Shown here piece after piece: positions 55,506-64,000 of a DNA stretch of 64,000 bases; within the stretch, counting starts at the first letter, position 1; each line of letters begins with the position of its first letter. The notes under the pieces are model-generated. The model saw nothing but the letters and a program-made list of their open reading frames with translations, was not told the DNA's origin and did not search any database. The stretch comes from VRUE01 sp963718775 (GTDB taxonomy: Bacteria; Actinomycetota; Thermoleophilia; Solirubrobacterales; 70-9), in contig OY970377.1 in the NCBI GenBank assembly GCA_963718775.1, positions 2,170,001 through 2,234,000 of the forward strand. The letters are read 5' to 3'. Both the position numbers and the translations under genes were made by a program.

Positions 55506-55507
55506 TT

Positions 55508-55717
55508 TCACTCAAGCACTACGAGGACGTCGCCTTCGCTGACCGACTGGCCCTCCTCGCAGCGGATCTCCTTGACGGTGCCGTCGTCTTCGGCCTCGAC
55601 CGGGATCTCCATCTTCATCGACTCGAGGATGACGACGGTGTCGCCGTCCTCGACCGTGTCCCCGACCGCGACCTCGATTTTCCACACGTTGCCGGTGATG
55701 TGCGCCTCGATGTTCAT
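55508..55717 (-). CDS. Stand-alone biotinyl/lipoyl carrier protein
   Basis: 69 residues forming just one biotinyl domain: MNIEAHITGNVWKIEVAVGDTVEDGDTVVILESMKMEIPVEAEDDGTVKEI. The biotin-accepting lysine lies in ESMKMEI. Such small proteins serve as carrier subunits of acyl-CoA or pyruvate carboxylases whose other subunits lie elsewhere. The partner carboxylase is not in this window. Biotin synthesis genes are nearby but not linked. Confidence 0.93.
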   Translation of the reverse strand: MNIEAHITGNVWKIEVAVGDTVEDGDTVVILESMKMEIPVEAEDDGTVKEIRCEEGQSVSEGDVLVVLE

Positions 55718-55740
55718 GGCGCGGCACCATATCCATTGCT

Positions 55741-55782
55741 CCGGTGCGCTTTATGACGCGGGGGGAGCAAAAGGCGCACCGG
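55741..55782. repeat. Inverted repeat in a divergent promoter region
   Basis: CCGGTGCGC (55741-55749) and GCGCACCGG (55774-55782), with TTT/AAA continuing the inner pairing after a small bulge. It sits between the divergent biotinyl and glycosyltransferase genes, 8 bases before the ATG of the latter. Confidence 0.55.
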
Positions 55783-55790
55783 AAGGCAGA

Positions 55791-56506
55791 ATGTCCTCCG
55801 TGCCTCCGAACCGACCCGATGCGCTGGCCGTGATCGTCGCCGCCCGCAACGAGGCCGACCGGATGGCGGAGACGGTCGCGGCGCTGCGCGGCGCTTTCCC
55901 GGCCGCGGCGATCTGGGTGGCCGACGACGCCTCCACCGACGGGACCGCCGAGGCTGGCGATGGCGGCTGGCGCGCAGGTGGTCAGCCGCGGGCGCCCGCA
56001 CGGCAAGGGGGCAAACGTGACGGCGGCGGCGGAGGCGGCGCTCAGCGCTGAGACAGCGCCGCAGTCTGGTGCTGCTCTGCGACGGCGACCTCGGCGACTC
56101 GGCGGCGCGCCTGGCGCCGCTGGTCGCGGCGGTCGAGGCAGGGGAGTGCGACCTCGCGGTCGCCGCCTTCGGACGCCGGGTCGGCGGCGGCTTCGGCCTG
56201 GCGCTCGGTTTCGCCCGCTGGGCGATCCGCCGCCGCTGCGGCTTCGAGGCAGAGGCGCCGATCTCAGGCCAGCGAGCGATGCGGGTCGAGGTGCTGCGCG
56301 CCGCGCTGCCCTTCGCCCGCGGCTACGGGATGGAGCTCGGGATGACGGTCGACGCGGTCCGCGCCGGCTACCGGGTCGGCGAGTACGAGCTGGATCTCTC
56401 CCACCGAGCGACTGGCCGCACCCTCAGCGGCTTCACCCACCGAGCCCGCCAGCTCCTCGACTTCACACGGGCTTACTGGGCACGTGCCCAATCCAAAGTC
56501 CGGTAG
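55791..56506 (+). CDS. Family 2 glycosyltransferase, frameshifted
   Basis: GT-A fold enzyme using a nucleotide sugar. ATG 55791. The nucleotide site is ALAVIVAARNEADRMAETVAAL with VADDASTDGTAE. A second acidic motif VLLCDGDLGD replaces the usual DxD. GFARWAIRRRCGFEAEAPISGQRAMRVEVL follows. No TM helix is seen. The closest layout is glucosyl-3-phosphoglycerate synthase-like proteins. Slips lie near 55957 and 56053. It ends AQSKVR inside a long inverted repeat. Confidence 0.78.
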
Positions 56507-56603
56507 GGGTGGAACGTCTTGTACTTTTTGGCCGAGCGGCTTAGTGCGTCAGCCCAGCCCGGCTGACCCAAAAAGTTAAGTGGAACCCCTACCGGACTTT
56601 GGA
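56492..56603. terminator. Nested 19-bp inverted repeat holding both convergent stop codons
   Basis: TCCAAAGTCCGGTAGGGGT (56492-56510) is the exact complement of 56585-56603. Inside lie ACTTTTTGG (56523-56531) with CCAAAAAGT (56568-56576) and GTCAGCC (56548-56554) with GGCTGAC (56561-56567). T-runs occur on both strands, so it suits a two-way terminator. The outer arms include the last codons and TAG of both neighbours, which therefore both end SKVR. Confidence 0.8.
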
Positions 56604-58051
56604 CCCTGCCAGCGGCCAGCCGCCTTCGGCCCGCTCGACCTGGCCGGCGAGCGAGAGCAGCGTCGCCTCGTCGTTTTCGCGACCGAGCAGCTGGGCGCCG
56701 ATCGGCAGGCCGCTGGAGGTGAGACCGGCGGGGACGCTGATCCCCGGCCAGCCGATCACGTTCCAGGCGAAGGCGAAGGGACAGGTGGCGCCGGCCGTGT
56801 TGCCGGTCTTCCAGTAGCCCTCGCCCTCGAGGGCGCCGATGCGTGGCGGCGGCTTCGCCGTGGTCGGGGTGAGGACGACGTCGCAGCGCTCGAAGACGCG
56901 ACCGATGCGGCGCCGCAGACTCTGGCTCGGCGGCCCGTCGCGAGGCGCAGTGGCATGCCCTGTAGCGCTCTGCCGATGCGGGCGGCCGTCCGGGTGCGCG
57001 GCTCCAGCGTGGCGCGGTCTTCGCCGTGGGCGTAGAGCCATTCCTCGACGGCCGCCTCGCCGCGCGCGACGATCGTCGGGCCGACCATGCCGTAGTCGGG
57101 GTCGGCGCGGACGATTTCGTGACCGAGGTCGCCGAGCCGCTCGGCGAAGGACTCGATCGCCGCCCGGTGCTCGGCGTCGACCTTGGCGGGGACGCCGAAG
57201 GGCGTGGCGAAGGAGATCGCGATCCGCAGGCGGCCGGGCTCACGGGCGGCAGCCTCGGCAGAAGGGCTCGCTCGGCGGCTTCGGCTTGTGCAGGTCGGCC
57301 GGGACGTTGCCGTGGATCGCGTCGAGCAGCAGGGCGGCGTCGGCGGCGCTGCGGGCAAGCGGGCCGTAGCAGCTGAGCCCGTTGAAGGCCTCGGGATCGG
57401 GCCAGGTGGAGACGCGCCCGCGCTGCGGCTTCAGGCCGACCAGGCCGGTCCAGGCGGCGGGGATGCGGATCGAGCCGGCGCCGTCGGAGCCGATCGCGGC
57501 CGGGACGACGCCCGCCGCCACGGCCGCCGCGGCGCCGCCGCTGGAGCCGCCCGGCGTGTGGTCGGTGTTCCAGGGGTTGCGGGTGGCGCCGTGCAGCGGC
57601 GTCTCGGTGAAGTGCCAGAGGCCGACCTCGGGCGCGTGGGTCTTGCCGATCACGATCGCGCCGGCCTCGCGCAGGCGCCGCACCGCCTCGGCGTCGCGCA
57701 CGGCCGGGCGGCCACCGCCGCAGCCGAAGGGGGTCGTGTGGCCGGTGAGATGGACGTCGTCCTTGATCGCGACCGGGACGCCGAGCAGCGGCGCGCCGTC
57801 GCCGTCGCCGAGGCGACGGTCGGCCTCGTCGGCCTCGGCCAGCGCTTCCTCGGCGCAGATGACGCGGAACGCGTTCAGCGCTCGACTGCGCCGCCTCGGC
57901 TCGCTCCAGCGCCGCCTCGACCAGCTCGCGCGAGGAGGCCTCGCCGGTCGCGCAGCAGCGCGCCTGCTCCTGCAGGCCAGGCGGCGCTGCAGGCTTCGTC
58001 GGCACTGCTCGCGGCTGCGTCTGCGGCCGTCTCCGCGCTGCTGGTCGACAT
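56589..58051 (-). CDS. Amidase signature family protein, frameshifted
   Basis: Ser-cisSer-Lys amidohydrolase. ATG 58051 (MSTSSAETAADAAASSADEA). The catalytic lysine is in GVPVAIKDDVHLTG. The serines are in TPGGSSGGAAAAVAAG and AIGSDGAGSIRIPAAWTGLVGLKP. The C-terminal part is FERCDVVLTPTTAKPPPRIG ... NVIGWPGISVPAGLTSSGLPIGAQLLG. Slips lie near 57965, 57880, 57255 and 56945. Divergent to a TetR regulator with a palindromic site between, so it is probably controlled by it. Confidence 0.87.
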
Positions 58052-58075
58052 CGTCTTCCTCCCTCGCCGATGCTT

Positions 58076-58091
58076 GTTCGTTCGAACGAAC
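58076..58091. promoter_or_regulatory. Perfect 16-bp palindromic operator between amidase and tetR
   Basis: GTTCGTTCGAACGAAC, an exact palindrome 24 bases before the amidase start and about 30 before the regulator start. It is typical of TetR-family binding and could control both divergent genes. Confidence 0.75.
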
Positions 58092-58120
58092 GATAGGCGA
58101 AACGGGTAGGCTGGCGCTTC

Positions 58121-58695
58121 TTGGCCACCGTCGCGCTCCTCCGACACCCGCGAGCGCATCCTTCGCACCACGGTCGAGCTGATCGGTCGCGAGGGAGTCT
58201 CCGCCGTCACCAACCGCCGCGTCGCCGGCGCCGCCGGCGTCGCGCTCGGCTCGCTCACCTACCACTTCCCCAGCCAGGTCGACCTGCTGCGCGAGAGCCT
58301 GCTGCTCTTCGTCGGCGAGGAGGTGGCGCGCCAGGAGGAGATCGCCGCCGACCTGCGCGCCGCAAGCCCAGCGTCGAGCAGGTCGCGGCCGAGGTCGAAC
58401 GGGTGGTGCGAGGAGTCCGGCAACCGGATCCAGCAGCTGGCCGAGATCGAGCTCCACCTCCAGGCGGCCCGCGACCCGGCCCTGCAGGAGGCCTCGCGGC
58501 GCTGCTTCGAGGCCTACGAAGGCGTGGCCGCGGCGGCCCTGGAAACGCTCGAGGTGCCCGAGCCCGATGCGGCACGCCCGCACGGTCGTGGCGCTGATGT
58601 ACGGGATGGGGCTGCGCCGGCTCGGCACCGGCGGCGAGGACGCCTCCGGCGTCGCCGACGGCCTGCTGACGATCGTGCGCGGCGCCCGGCCCTGA
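58121..58695 (+). CDS. TetR family transcriptional regulator, frameshifted
   Basis: TTG 58121 (LATVA, then a slip near 58135) into SSDTRERILRTTVELIGREGVSAVTNRRVAGAAGVALGSLTYHFPSQVDLLRESL, the canonical TetR helix-turn-helix. The ligand domain is helical (NRIQQLAEIELHLQAARDPALQEASRRCFEAYEGVAAAAL). Slips also near 58360, 58410 and 58570. It ends RGARP at TGA 58695. It is adjacent to a palindromic operator and overlaps the glycerol kinase frame. Confidence 0.83.
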
Positions 58696-60167
58696 TCCTG
58701 GCGATCGACCAGGGGACGACGGGGACGCACCTGCCTCGTCTTCGACGCGGAGGGGCGGATCGCCGGCCGCGCCTACTCGGAGTTCGAGCAGCACTTCCCG
58801 CGGCCGGGCTGGGTCGAGCACGACGCCGCGGAGATCTGGGCCGTCACCCGCCGGGTCGCCGTGGAGGCGATCGCCGACGCCGGCATCCAGGGCGCCGACC
58901 TCGACGGGATCGGGATCACCAACCAGCGCGAGACGGTCGTCGCCTGGGACCCGGCGACCGGCGAGCCGATCCACCGCGCGCTGGTCTGGCAGGACCGGCG
59001 CACCGCCGAGCGCTGCGAGGAGCTGCGCGCCGCCGGCCACGAGCCGCTGGTGCGGGAGCGCACCGGCCTCGTCCTCGACCCCTACTTCTCGGCGACCAAG
59101 ATCGAGTGGCTGCTGCGCAACGTCGAGGGGGCCGAGCGGGCGGTCTTCGGCACGATCGACTCCTGGCTGCTCTTCAAGCTCACCGGCCGCCACGCCACCG
59201 ACCACACCAACGCCTCGCGGACGATGCTGTTCGACATCCGCCGCCTCGCCTGGGACGAGGAGCTCTGCGCGCTGCTCGGCGTCGACCCAGCGCGGCTGCC
59301 CGAGCCGCTGCCCTCGGCCCACGTCTACGGCACGACCACCGAGTTCGGCGGCGAGGTGCCGGTGGCGGGGATCGCCGGCGATCAGCAGGCGGCGCTCTTC
59401 GGCCAGGCCTGTCACCGAGCCGGGCACGGCGAAGAACACCTACGGCACCGGCAGCTTCGTCCTGCTCAACACGGGCGCCGAGGTCGCCGAGCCCGGCGAT
59501 GGGCTGCTGGCGACGGTGGCCTGCGGGGCGGACGAGCGAGCCGCCTACGCGCTCGAGGCCTCGATCTTCGTCACCGGCGCCGCCGTGCAGTGGCTGCGCG
59601 ACGGGCTCGGGGTCATCGAGCGCGCGGAGGAGAGCGAGGCGCTGGCCGCTTCGCTCGACGGCAACGACGGCGTCTACTTCGTCCCGGCGCTGACCGGGCT
59701 CGGCTCGCCGCACTGGGACCCCTACGCGCGCGGCACGATCGTCGGTCTCACCCGCGGCAGCGGCCGCGCTCACCTGGCGCGGGCGGCGCTGGAGGCGATC
59801 GCCTACCAGACCGTCGACGCCGTGCGGGCTCAGGAGGCCGCCTCGGGCGAGCGCCTGGCGGTGCTGAAGGCCGATGGCGGCGCGGTCGCCAACCGCTGGC
59901 TGATGCAGTTCCAGGCCGACGTGCTCGGCGCCGAGGTCGTCGTGCCCGGAGATCGCCGAGACGACCGCGCTTGGCGCCGCCTACCTGGCCGGGATCGCGA
60001 CCGGTCGCTGGACCCTGGAGCAGGTCGGGGAGATGTGGCGCGAGGCGGCTCGCTACGAGCCGGCGATGGGCGCCGACGAGCGCGAGACGCTGCTCGCCGG
60101 CTGGCGCCGGGCGCTGGAGCGCGCCAAGGGCTGGGCGGCGCCCGAGGATGGCGGAGCCCCGGCGTAA
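58692..60167 (+). CDS. glpK: Glycerol kinase, frameshifted, unusual start
   Basis: Phosphorylates glycerol to glycerol-3-phosphate. The N-terminus LILAIDQGTTGT (then a slip near 58730) is the phosphate-binding motif. GITNQRETVVAWDPATGEPIHRALVWQDRRT, YFSATKIEWLLRNVEG, GIAGDQQAALFGQAC, NTYGTGSFVLLNTG and VPALTGLGSPHWDPYARGTIVGLTRG follow. Slips also near 59412 and 59950. No ATG, GTG or TTG lies in frame near the beginning; CTG 58692 overlapping the tetR stop is the nearest candidate. About 490 residues restored. Confidence 0.92.
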
Positions 60168-60196
60168 CCGCCCGCCGCGAGCGGGGGTATCGCGTA

Positions 60197-60216
60197 GCGA
60201 CGGCCCGGGCCGTCGC
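60197..60216 (+). terminator. Palindromic terminator after glpK
   Basis: GCGACGGCCC/GGGCCGTCGC, a perfect 20-base palindrome followed by TCTTTCTC, just before the acyltransferase start at 60225. Confidence 0.75.
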
Positions 60217-60224
60217 TCTTTCTC

Positions 60225-60924
60225 ATGACCGACATGAAGCCACAGGTCTACAAGGACGAACGTCCCGCCGAGTACTTCGACCAGTTCCACGCGGCGGCGC
60301 GCAAGGGGGTCGGCTGGACCTACCCCTTCGTCCGCATCCTCATCTCGCTGCCGACGCTGCTGATCTACCGGACCCGGGCGATCGGGGTCGAGAACGTGCC
60401 CAAGTCCGGCCCGCTGCTGCTCGCCCCCAACCACTTCAGCCAGATGGATCACTTCTTCGTCGGGCTCTACCTGCGCCGCAGGTGCGCTTCATGGCCAAGT
60501 CGCAGATGTTCGGCCCGCCCGTCCTCACCTACATCTACAAGCACGGCGGCGTCTTCCCGGTCCGCCGCGGCCACCACGACGAGGAGTCGTTCAAGACCGC
60601 CTTCACGATCCTCGAGCCAGGGCGGGATGCTGCTCGTCTACGCCGAGGGCGGGCGATCGCGCAGCGGCAAGCTGGGCGAGGTCAAGCCGGGGATCGGCCG
60701 CATCGCGCTCGAATCCGGTGTCGCCGGTCGTCCCGGTCGCGATCCACGGCTCGGAGAAGGTGCGCCGCTGGAAGCGCTTCCGCTTCCCCAAGGTGACGGT
60801 GCAGTTCGGCGAGCCGCTCACCTTCCCGACCGAGGAGGCGCCGAGCCGCGAGCGCCAGCTCGAGGTGGCGGAGCAGATCTTCGCGCCGGTGCGCGAGATG
60901 TACGCAGGGTCTGTCTACTCGTAG
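60225..60924 (+). CDS. plsC: 1-acyl-sn-glycerol-3-phosphate acyltransferase family protein, frameshifted
   Basis: Membrane-associated acyltransferase of phospholipid synthesis. ATG 60225. Motif I is LLLAPNHFSQMDHFFVG (NHx4D); motif III is MLLVYAEGGRSRSGKLGEVKPGIGRIAL; motif IV is VVPVAIHGSEKVRRWK. Slips near 60480, 60615 and 60718 are restored to about 232 residues. It ends SVYS at TAG 60924 and overlaps the convergent hydrolase by 10 bases. The order glpK then plsC fits glycerolipid synthesis. Confidence 0.87.
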
Positions 60925-61832
60925 CGGGCGCTGAGCCCGGCGTAGAACTCCGGGTCGTGTCCCGGGGTGACGATCGCGTCGGGGTACTCGCGCTTGAACA
61001 GCTTCAGCTCCTGCAGCGAGCGGCGGTAGTTGTGGGCGTCGAAGGGGCGCGGGGCCAGCGGCGCGTCGCCGTCGAGCTGGCCCTGCGTGTAGGTGGCGTC
61101 GCCGCCGATCACGAAGTCGCGCTCCGCGAGGCGGGCGATCACCGACATGTGGCCGGCGCTGTGGCCCGGGGTGTAGGCGAGGCGGACCGAGCCGTCGCCG
61201 AAGAGGTCGAAGGTGCGGCCGAAGGTCGCGTAGGAGTCGATGCCGCTGCGGTCGAAGTCGACCGTGCGGTAGTCGAAGGCGTAGTCGTAGTGGGCGCGGC
61301 GGTAGCCGTTGAGCAGCGGGCGGGGATCCGGTGGCGGCGGCCTCCCACTCGGTCTCGCTGACGACGAAGGTCGAGTTGGGGAACTCCGAGATCGCCGAGG
61401 TGTGGTCGATGTGCATGTGGGTCATCACCACGATCGGGATCTCGCCCGGGTCGAGGCCGCGCTCGCGCAGCTGCGCCGGCACGTCCTTCGCCCGCCTCGA
61501 GGCCGGGCTTGCCGAAGCGCGCGCCGAGGCCGCCGAAGTTCTCCTTGCCGTCGGTGGCGATCGAGGGGTGCAGGCCGGTGTCGACGAGGATCGCGCCGGC
61601 GCTCGGGTGGCGGATCAGGAAGGCAGGGCACCGGCACGGTCGCGGCCGGGCTTGCCGCTGAGCAGGGCGCGCAGCAGCTTCAGGGTCTCGAAGCGGCCAC
61701 CCGGGCGTCTCCATCATCGTGTGCGGCCAGGTGACGCGTGCCGGCGACGATCGGCTCGACCGTGACGGTGGCGCCGGGGGTGCCGCCGGCCAGCGGCTCG
61801 TGCAGCGGTTTGGGCTCGATACGGACCTTCAT
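60915..61832 (-). CDS. Metallo-beta-lactamase-fold hydrolase (lactonase-like), frameshifted
   Basis: ATG 61832 (MKVRIEPKPLHEPLAGGTPGATVTVEPIVAG). The zinc motif is VVMTHMHIDHTSAISEFPN (HxHxDH), with LAYTPGHSAGHMSVI, FVIGGDATYTQGQL and VTPGHDPEFYA supplying further ligands. DTGLHPSIATDGKENF fits the N-acyl-homoserine lactonase-like subgroup. Slips lie near 61735, 61705, 61630, 61490 and 61330. The substrate is uncertain; a lactone or other ester is possible. Confidence 0.82.
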
Positions 61833-61877
61833 GCCGCTCAGGTTACGGTGAGCGCCCGTGTATAGGCTTGCGCCCGC

Positions 61878-62737
61878 ATGACTGAGAGCTCCGCATTCGC
61901 GCATCTTCAGGCCCGATCTGCTCGAGGGGCAGGTCTGCGTCGTCTCCGGCGCGGGCAGCGGCCTGGGGCGTGAGACGGCGCTGGAGCTGGCGCGGCTCGG
62001 CGCCATCGTGGTCGGCTGCGGGCGTCGCGAGGAGCCGCTGGCGGAGACGGCCGAGCTGGCCGCCGGCCTGGCGGGCTCCTTCGAGCACGAGGCGATGGAC
62101 ATCCGCGACGAGGAGGCGGTCGACCGCTTCTTCGACGGTGTGCTCGAGCGCCACGGGCGGCTCGACGTGCTGGTCAACAACGCCGGCGGTCAGTTCCTCG
62201 CCCCGGCGGAGACGATCACGCCGAAAGGCTTCCGCACGGTGATCGAGCTCAACGTGCAGGGGACCTGGCTGATGACCCACGCGGCGGCGACCAAGGCCTT
62301 CATCCCGCAGGGCGGCGGCAAGGTGCTCAGCGTCACCCTCTCGCCGCACCACGGCATGCCGGGGATGGTCCACTCCGGCGCCGCTCGCGCCGCGGTCGAG
62401 AACATGATGCGGACGCTGGCGGTCGAGTGGGCGCGCTTCGGGATCAAGACCTGCGCCCTCGCCGCCGGCCAGTTCGCCACCGAGACGCTGCTGACCAAGT
62501 ATCCGCAGGTGGTCGTCGACAACCTCGAGCGCTCGATCCCGATCGGCCGCGCCGGCCGCGCCGAGGAGATGGCCTGGCTGGTCGCCTACCTGGCCTCGCC
62601 GGCCGGCGACTTCTTCTCCGGCACGACGATCACGATCGACGGCGCCCGCGACAACTGGGCCGGCCCCTGGCCACCGGAAGCGATCGCCAGCGAGTCCGGC
62701 GACCCGGTCGCCGAGGAGCGCCGTCCGAAGAGCCTAG
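61878..62737 (+). CDS. Short-chain dehydrogenase/reductase, frameshifted at both ends
   Basis: NAD(P)-dependent oxidoreductase. ATG 61878 (MTESSAFAH, slip near 61903) leads into FRPDLLEGQVCVVSGAGSGLGRETALELARLGAIVVGCGRR with the TGxxxGxG-type motif. DVLVNNAGGQFLAPAETI follows. The usual Tyr-x3-Lys is not seen; the equivalent region reads GMVHSGAARAAVENMMRTL, like 2,4-dienoyl-CoA reductase/PECR relatives. The main frame runs on to 62925 antisense to the next gene. A stop in the shared CTAG at 62734-62737 after one slip is more likely. Confidence 0.75.
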
Positions 62738-63172
62738 CGCGGCTGCTCGAGGATGACGAGCGGGATTTCCCGCCCCTTGCTGCGGGCGGCGTAGTCTTCG
62801 TAGCCGCCGTAGGCCTTGACCGCCATCGGCCAGAGGCGCTCGCGCTCCTCGGGGTTGGCGACGCGAGCGTGGACCGCTCGCCGCTCGGAGCGCGATCTGA
62901 ACGGTCGTGTCCGGATTGGCCTTGAGGTTGTAGAACCAGGCCGGGTTCTTGGGGAAGCCACCCTTGGAGGCGACGATGACGACGTTCTCGCCATCCTCGA
63001 CGTAGAGCAGGGGCGAGGTTCGCTTGGTGCCGCTCTTGGCTCCGACGTGGTCGAGCAGCAGCATCTTGCCGGGCCCTCCCGGCACCCTGTGCCCGAGGCG
63101 CCCTCCGGTTGCCCGGTAGAGCGCCGTGTGCAGGCCCATGAAGCGACGGAGGGCAGGCCAGGTCCTGTCCAC
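62734..63172 (-). CDS. Deazaflavin-dependent nitroreductase family protein (DUF385), one frameshift
   Basis: Split-barrel F420-binding protein of the Ddn type. GTG 63172 is the preferred start (VDRTWPALRRFMGLHTALYRATGG), with ATG 63139 an alternative. Family blocks are MLLLDHVGAKSGTKRTSPLLYVEDGENVVIVASKGGFPKNPAWFYNLKANPDTTVQI and ERERLWPMAVKAYGGYEDYAARSKGREIPLVILEQ. A slip near 62900 separates them. Presence of this family implies that the organism makes F420, in line with an actinobacterial origin. Confidence 0.83.
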
Positions 63173-63219
63173 TACGTCGAGGTAGCGGGGTGGACGCCTG
63201 CCCTCTGTCGCCGCGGCGG

Positions 63220-64000
63220 TCAGGTGTACATCCCTCCGAACATGCCGCCGGTGACGTTGAGCACCTGGCCGTGCACGTAGTTCGCCAGTGGCGAAGCGAG
63301 GAAGAGGACCGGGCCCGAGGCCTCCTGTGGCGTGGCGGGGCGGCCGAGCGGGATGATCGCCGAGGCCATCGCCCGCATCTGCTCGGGGATGCCGAGCTCG
63401 ATCTTCTCGCCGCCCGGGGCGGTCATCTCGGCGCCCTCCTCCTTGGCGGCGGTGAGGCGGGTTTCGACGAAGCCGAAGGCGACGGCGTTGACGTTGATCT
63501 TGAACTGGCCCCACTCCTTGGCCAGCGTTTTGGTCAGGCCGACGACGGCCATCTTCGCCGCCGAGTAGTTGACCTGGCCGGCGTTGCCCATCGTGCCCGA
63601 GGTCGAGGAGATGTTGATCAGCTTGCGGAAGACCTCTTTGTCTTCGCCGCGCTCGGCCTTGGCGGCCTCGCGCCAGTGGGGGGCGAGAGCGCGAGCGACG
63701 CGGAACGGCACGACGGTGTGGATGTCGATCATCGCCTGAAACTGCTCGTCGGTCATCTTGTGGGCGACGCCGTCCCAGGTGTAGCCGGCGTTGTTGACGA
63801 CGATGTCGACGGCGCCGAAGGCGTCGACCCCGGCGGCGACGAGCTTGTCGGCGGCGTCGGGCTGGGTCAGGTCGCCGGCGTGGACGGCGGTCTCGCCGTC
63901 GATCTCGCCCGCTGCCTGCTCGGCGACGTCGGCGTCGAGGTCGTTGATCAGTACCTTGGCGCCCTCGCTGGCGAACAGCTCGGCGGTTGCCCGGCCGATT
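63220..64000 (-). CDS. SDR family oxidoreductase (FabG-like), N-terminus beyond window
   Basis: NAD(P)-dependent reductase or 3-hydroxyacyl-CoA dehydrogenase type. The visible part begins IGRATAELFASEGAKVLINDLDADVAEQAAGEIDGE (after the glycine motif, cut by the edge). It contains VDIVVNNAGYTWDGVAHKMTDEQ, the catalytic LINISSTSGTMGNAGQVNYSAAKMAVVGLTKTLAKEW with Ser, Tyr and Lys, and the C-terminus GQVLNVTGGMFGGMYT. The frame is intact over 260 codons. An insertion between GxxETRLTAA and IPLGRPATPQEA is slightly longer than in FabG. Confidence 0.88.
   Translation of the reverse strand, partial: IGRATAELFASEGAKVLINDLDADVAEQAAGEIDGETAVHAGDLTQPDAADKLVAAGVDAFGAVDIVVNNAGYTWDGVAHKMTDEQFQAMIDIHTVVPFRVARALAPHWREAAKAERGEDKEVFRKLINISSTSGTMGNAGQVNYSAAKMAVVGLTKTLAKEWGQFKINVNAVAFGFVETRLTAAKEEGAEMTAPGGEKIELGIPEQMRAMASAIIPLGRPATPQEASGPVLFLASPLANYVHGQVLNVTGGMFGGMYT

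Overview
The window is high-GC, gene-dense bacterial chromosome. Gene order and protein families point to an actinobacterium of the Thermoleophilia/Solirubrobacterales type. The clues are an actinobacterial-style alpha operon, zinc-binding forms of L36 and S4, a deazaflavin-type (DUF385) nitroreductase, SipW-type secreted proteins and a lineage-style expansion of small secreted proteins. This assignment is inference from protein character; no 16S gene is present. Many reading frames, including the essential rpoA, carry single-base shifts. I treat these as consensus errors and give such genes their full reconstructed span.

Layout. 1-7.0 kb: the 3' end of map, a secreted penicillin-acylase-type hydrolase sitting where infA is usually found, then rpmJ-rpsM-rpsK-rpsD-rpoA-rplQ, with truA inverted against it. 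7.0-18.4 kb: a secreted-protein island with six paralogous ~199-aa, 8-Cys exported proteins of unknown function. Four lie in tandem and two lie beyond a pair of very large secreted proteins. The copies share a promoter, a two-hairpin 5' leader and terminators. 18.5-26.9 kb: surE-ligA, a PBP4-type carboxypeptidase, patatin lipase, fatty acyl-CoA ligase, a small HTH-like protein, a DsbA-like protein and tRNA-Pro(CGG). 27-31.7 kb: a glycosidase-like secreted protein and a partner-switching stress module (PP2C phosphatase, SnoaL-like protein, RsbW-like kinase, SigB/SigF-type sigma). 31.8-35.6 kb: superoxide dismutase, GMC oxidoreductase-rubredoxin-LemA.

35.7-39.2 kb is the most interesting part. 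Four TasA/camelysin-like exported proteins surround a SipW-type (Ser/His) signal peptidase. A complete GEMM-I (cyclic-di-GMP-I) riboswitch lies in the leader of the second gene, with a visible alternative pairing that would hide the ribosome binding site when no ligand is bound. A CHASE-GGDEF diguanylate cyclase with an intact inhibitory site lies at 52.5-54.0 kb, so both a source and a sensor of the signal are in this window.

39.2-48 kb: Nudix hydrolase, an ECF sigma/DUF4349 anti-sigma pair, bioA, an acyl desaturase with its ferredoxin reductase, and an autoregulated MarR-MFS efflux unit. 47.5-64 kb: yaaA, bioD, a BioB-BioF coding region with no stop between the two parts, NagZ-type glycosidase, diguanylate cyclase, AlkA-type glycosylase, enoyl-CoA hydratase, a tiny biotinyl carrier, glycosyltransferase, amidase with a TetR regulator, glycerol kinase, acylglycerol-phosphate acyltransferase, metallo-beta-lactamase-fold hydrolase, two SDRs and a deazaflavin-type nitroreductase. 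Fatty-acid and glycerolipid functions recur (fadD, desaturase, enoyl-CoA hydratase, glpK, plsC, biotin supply). Convergent genes are packed so tightly that stop codons often share a CTAG or CTAA.
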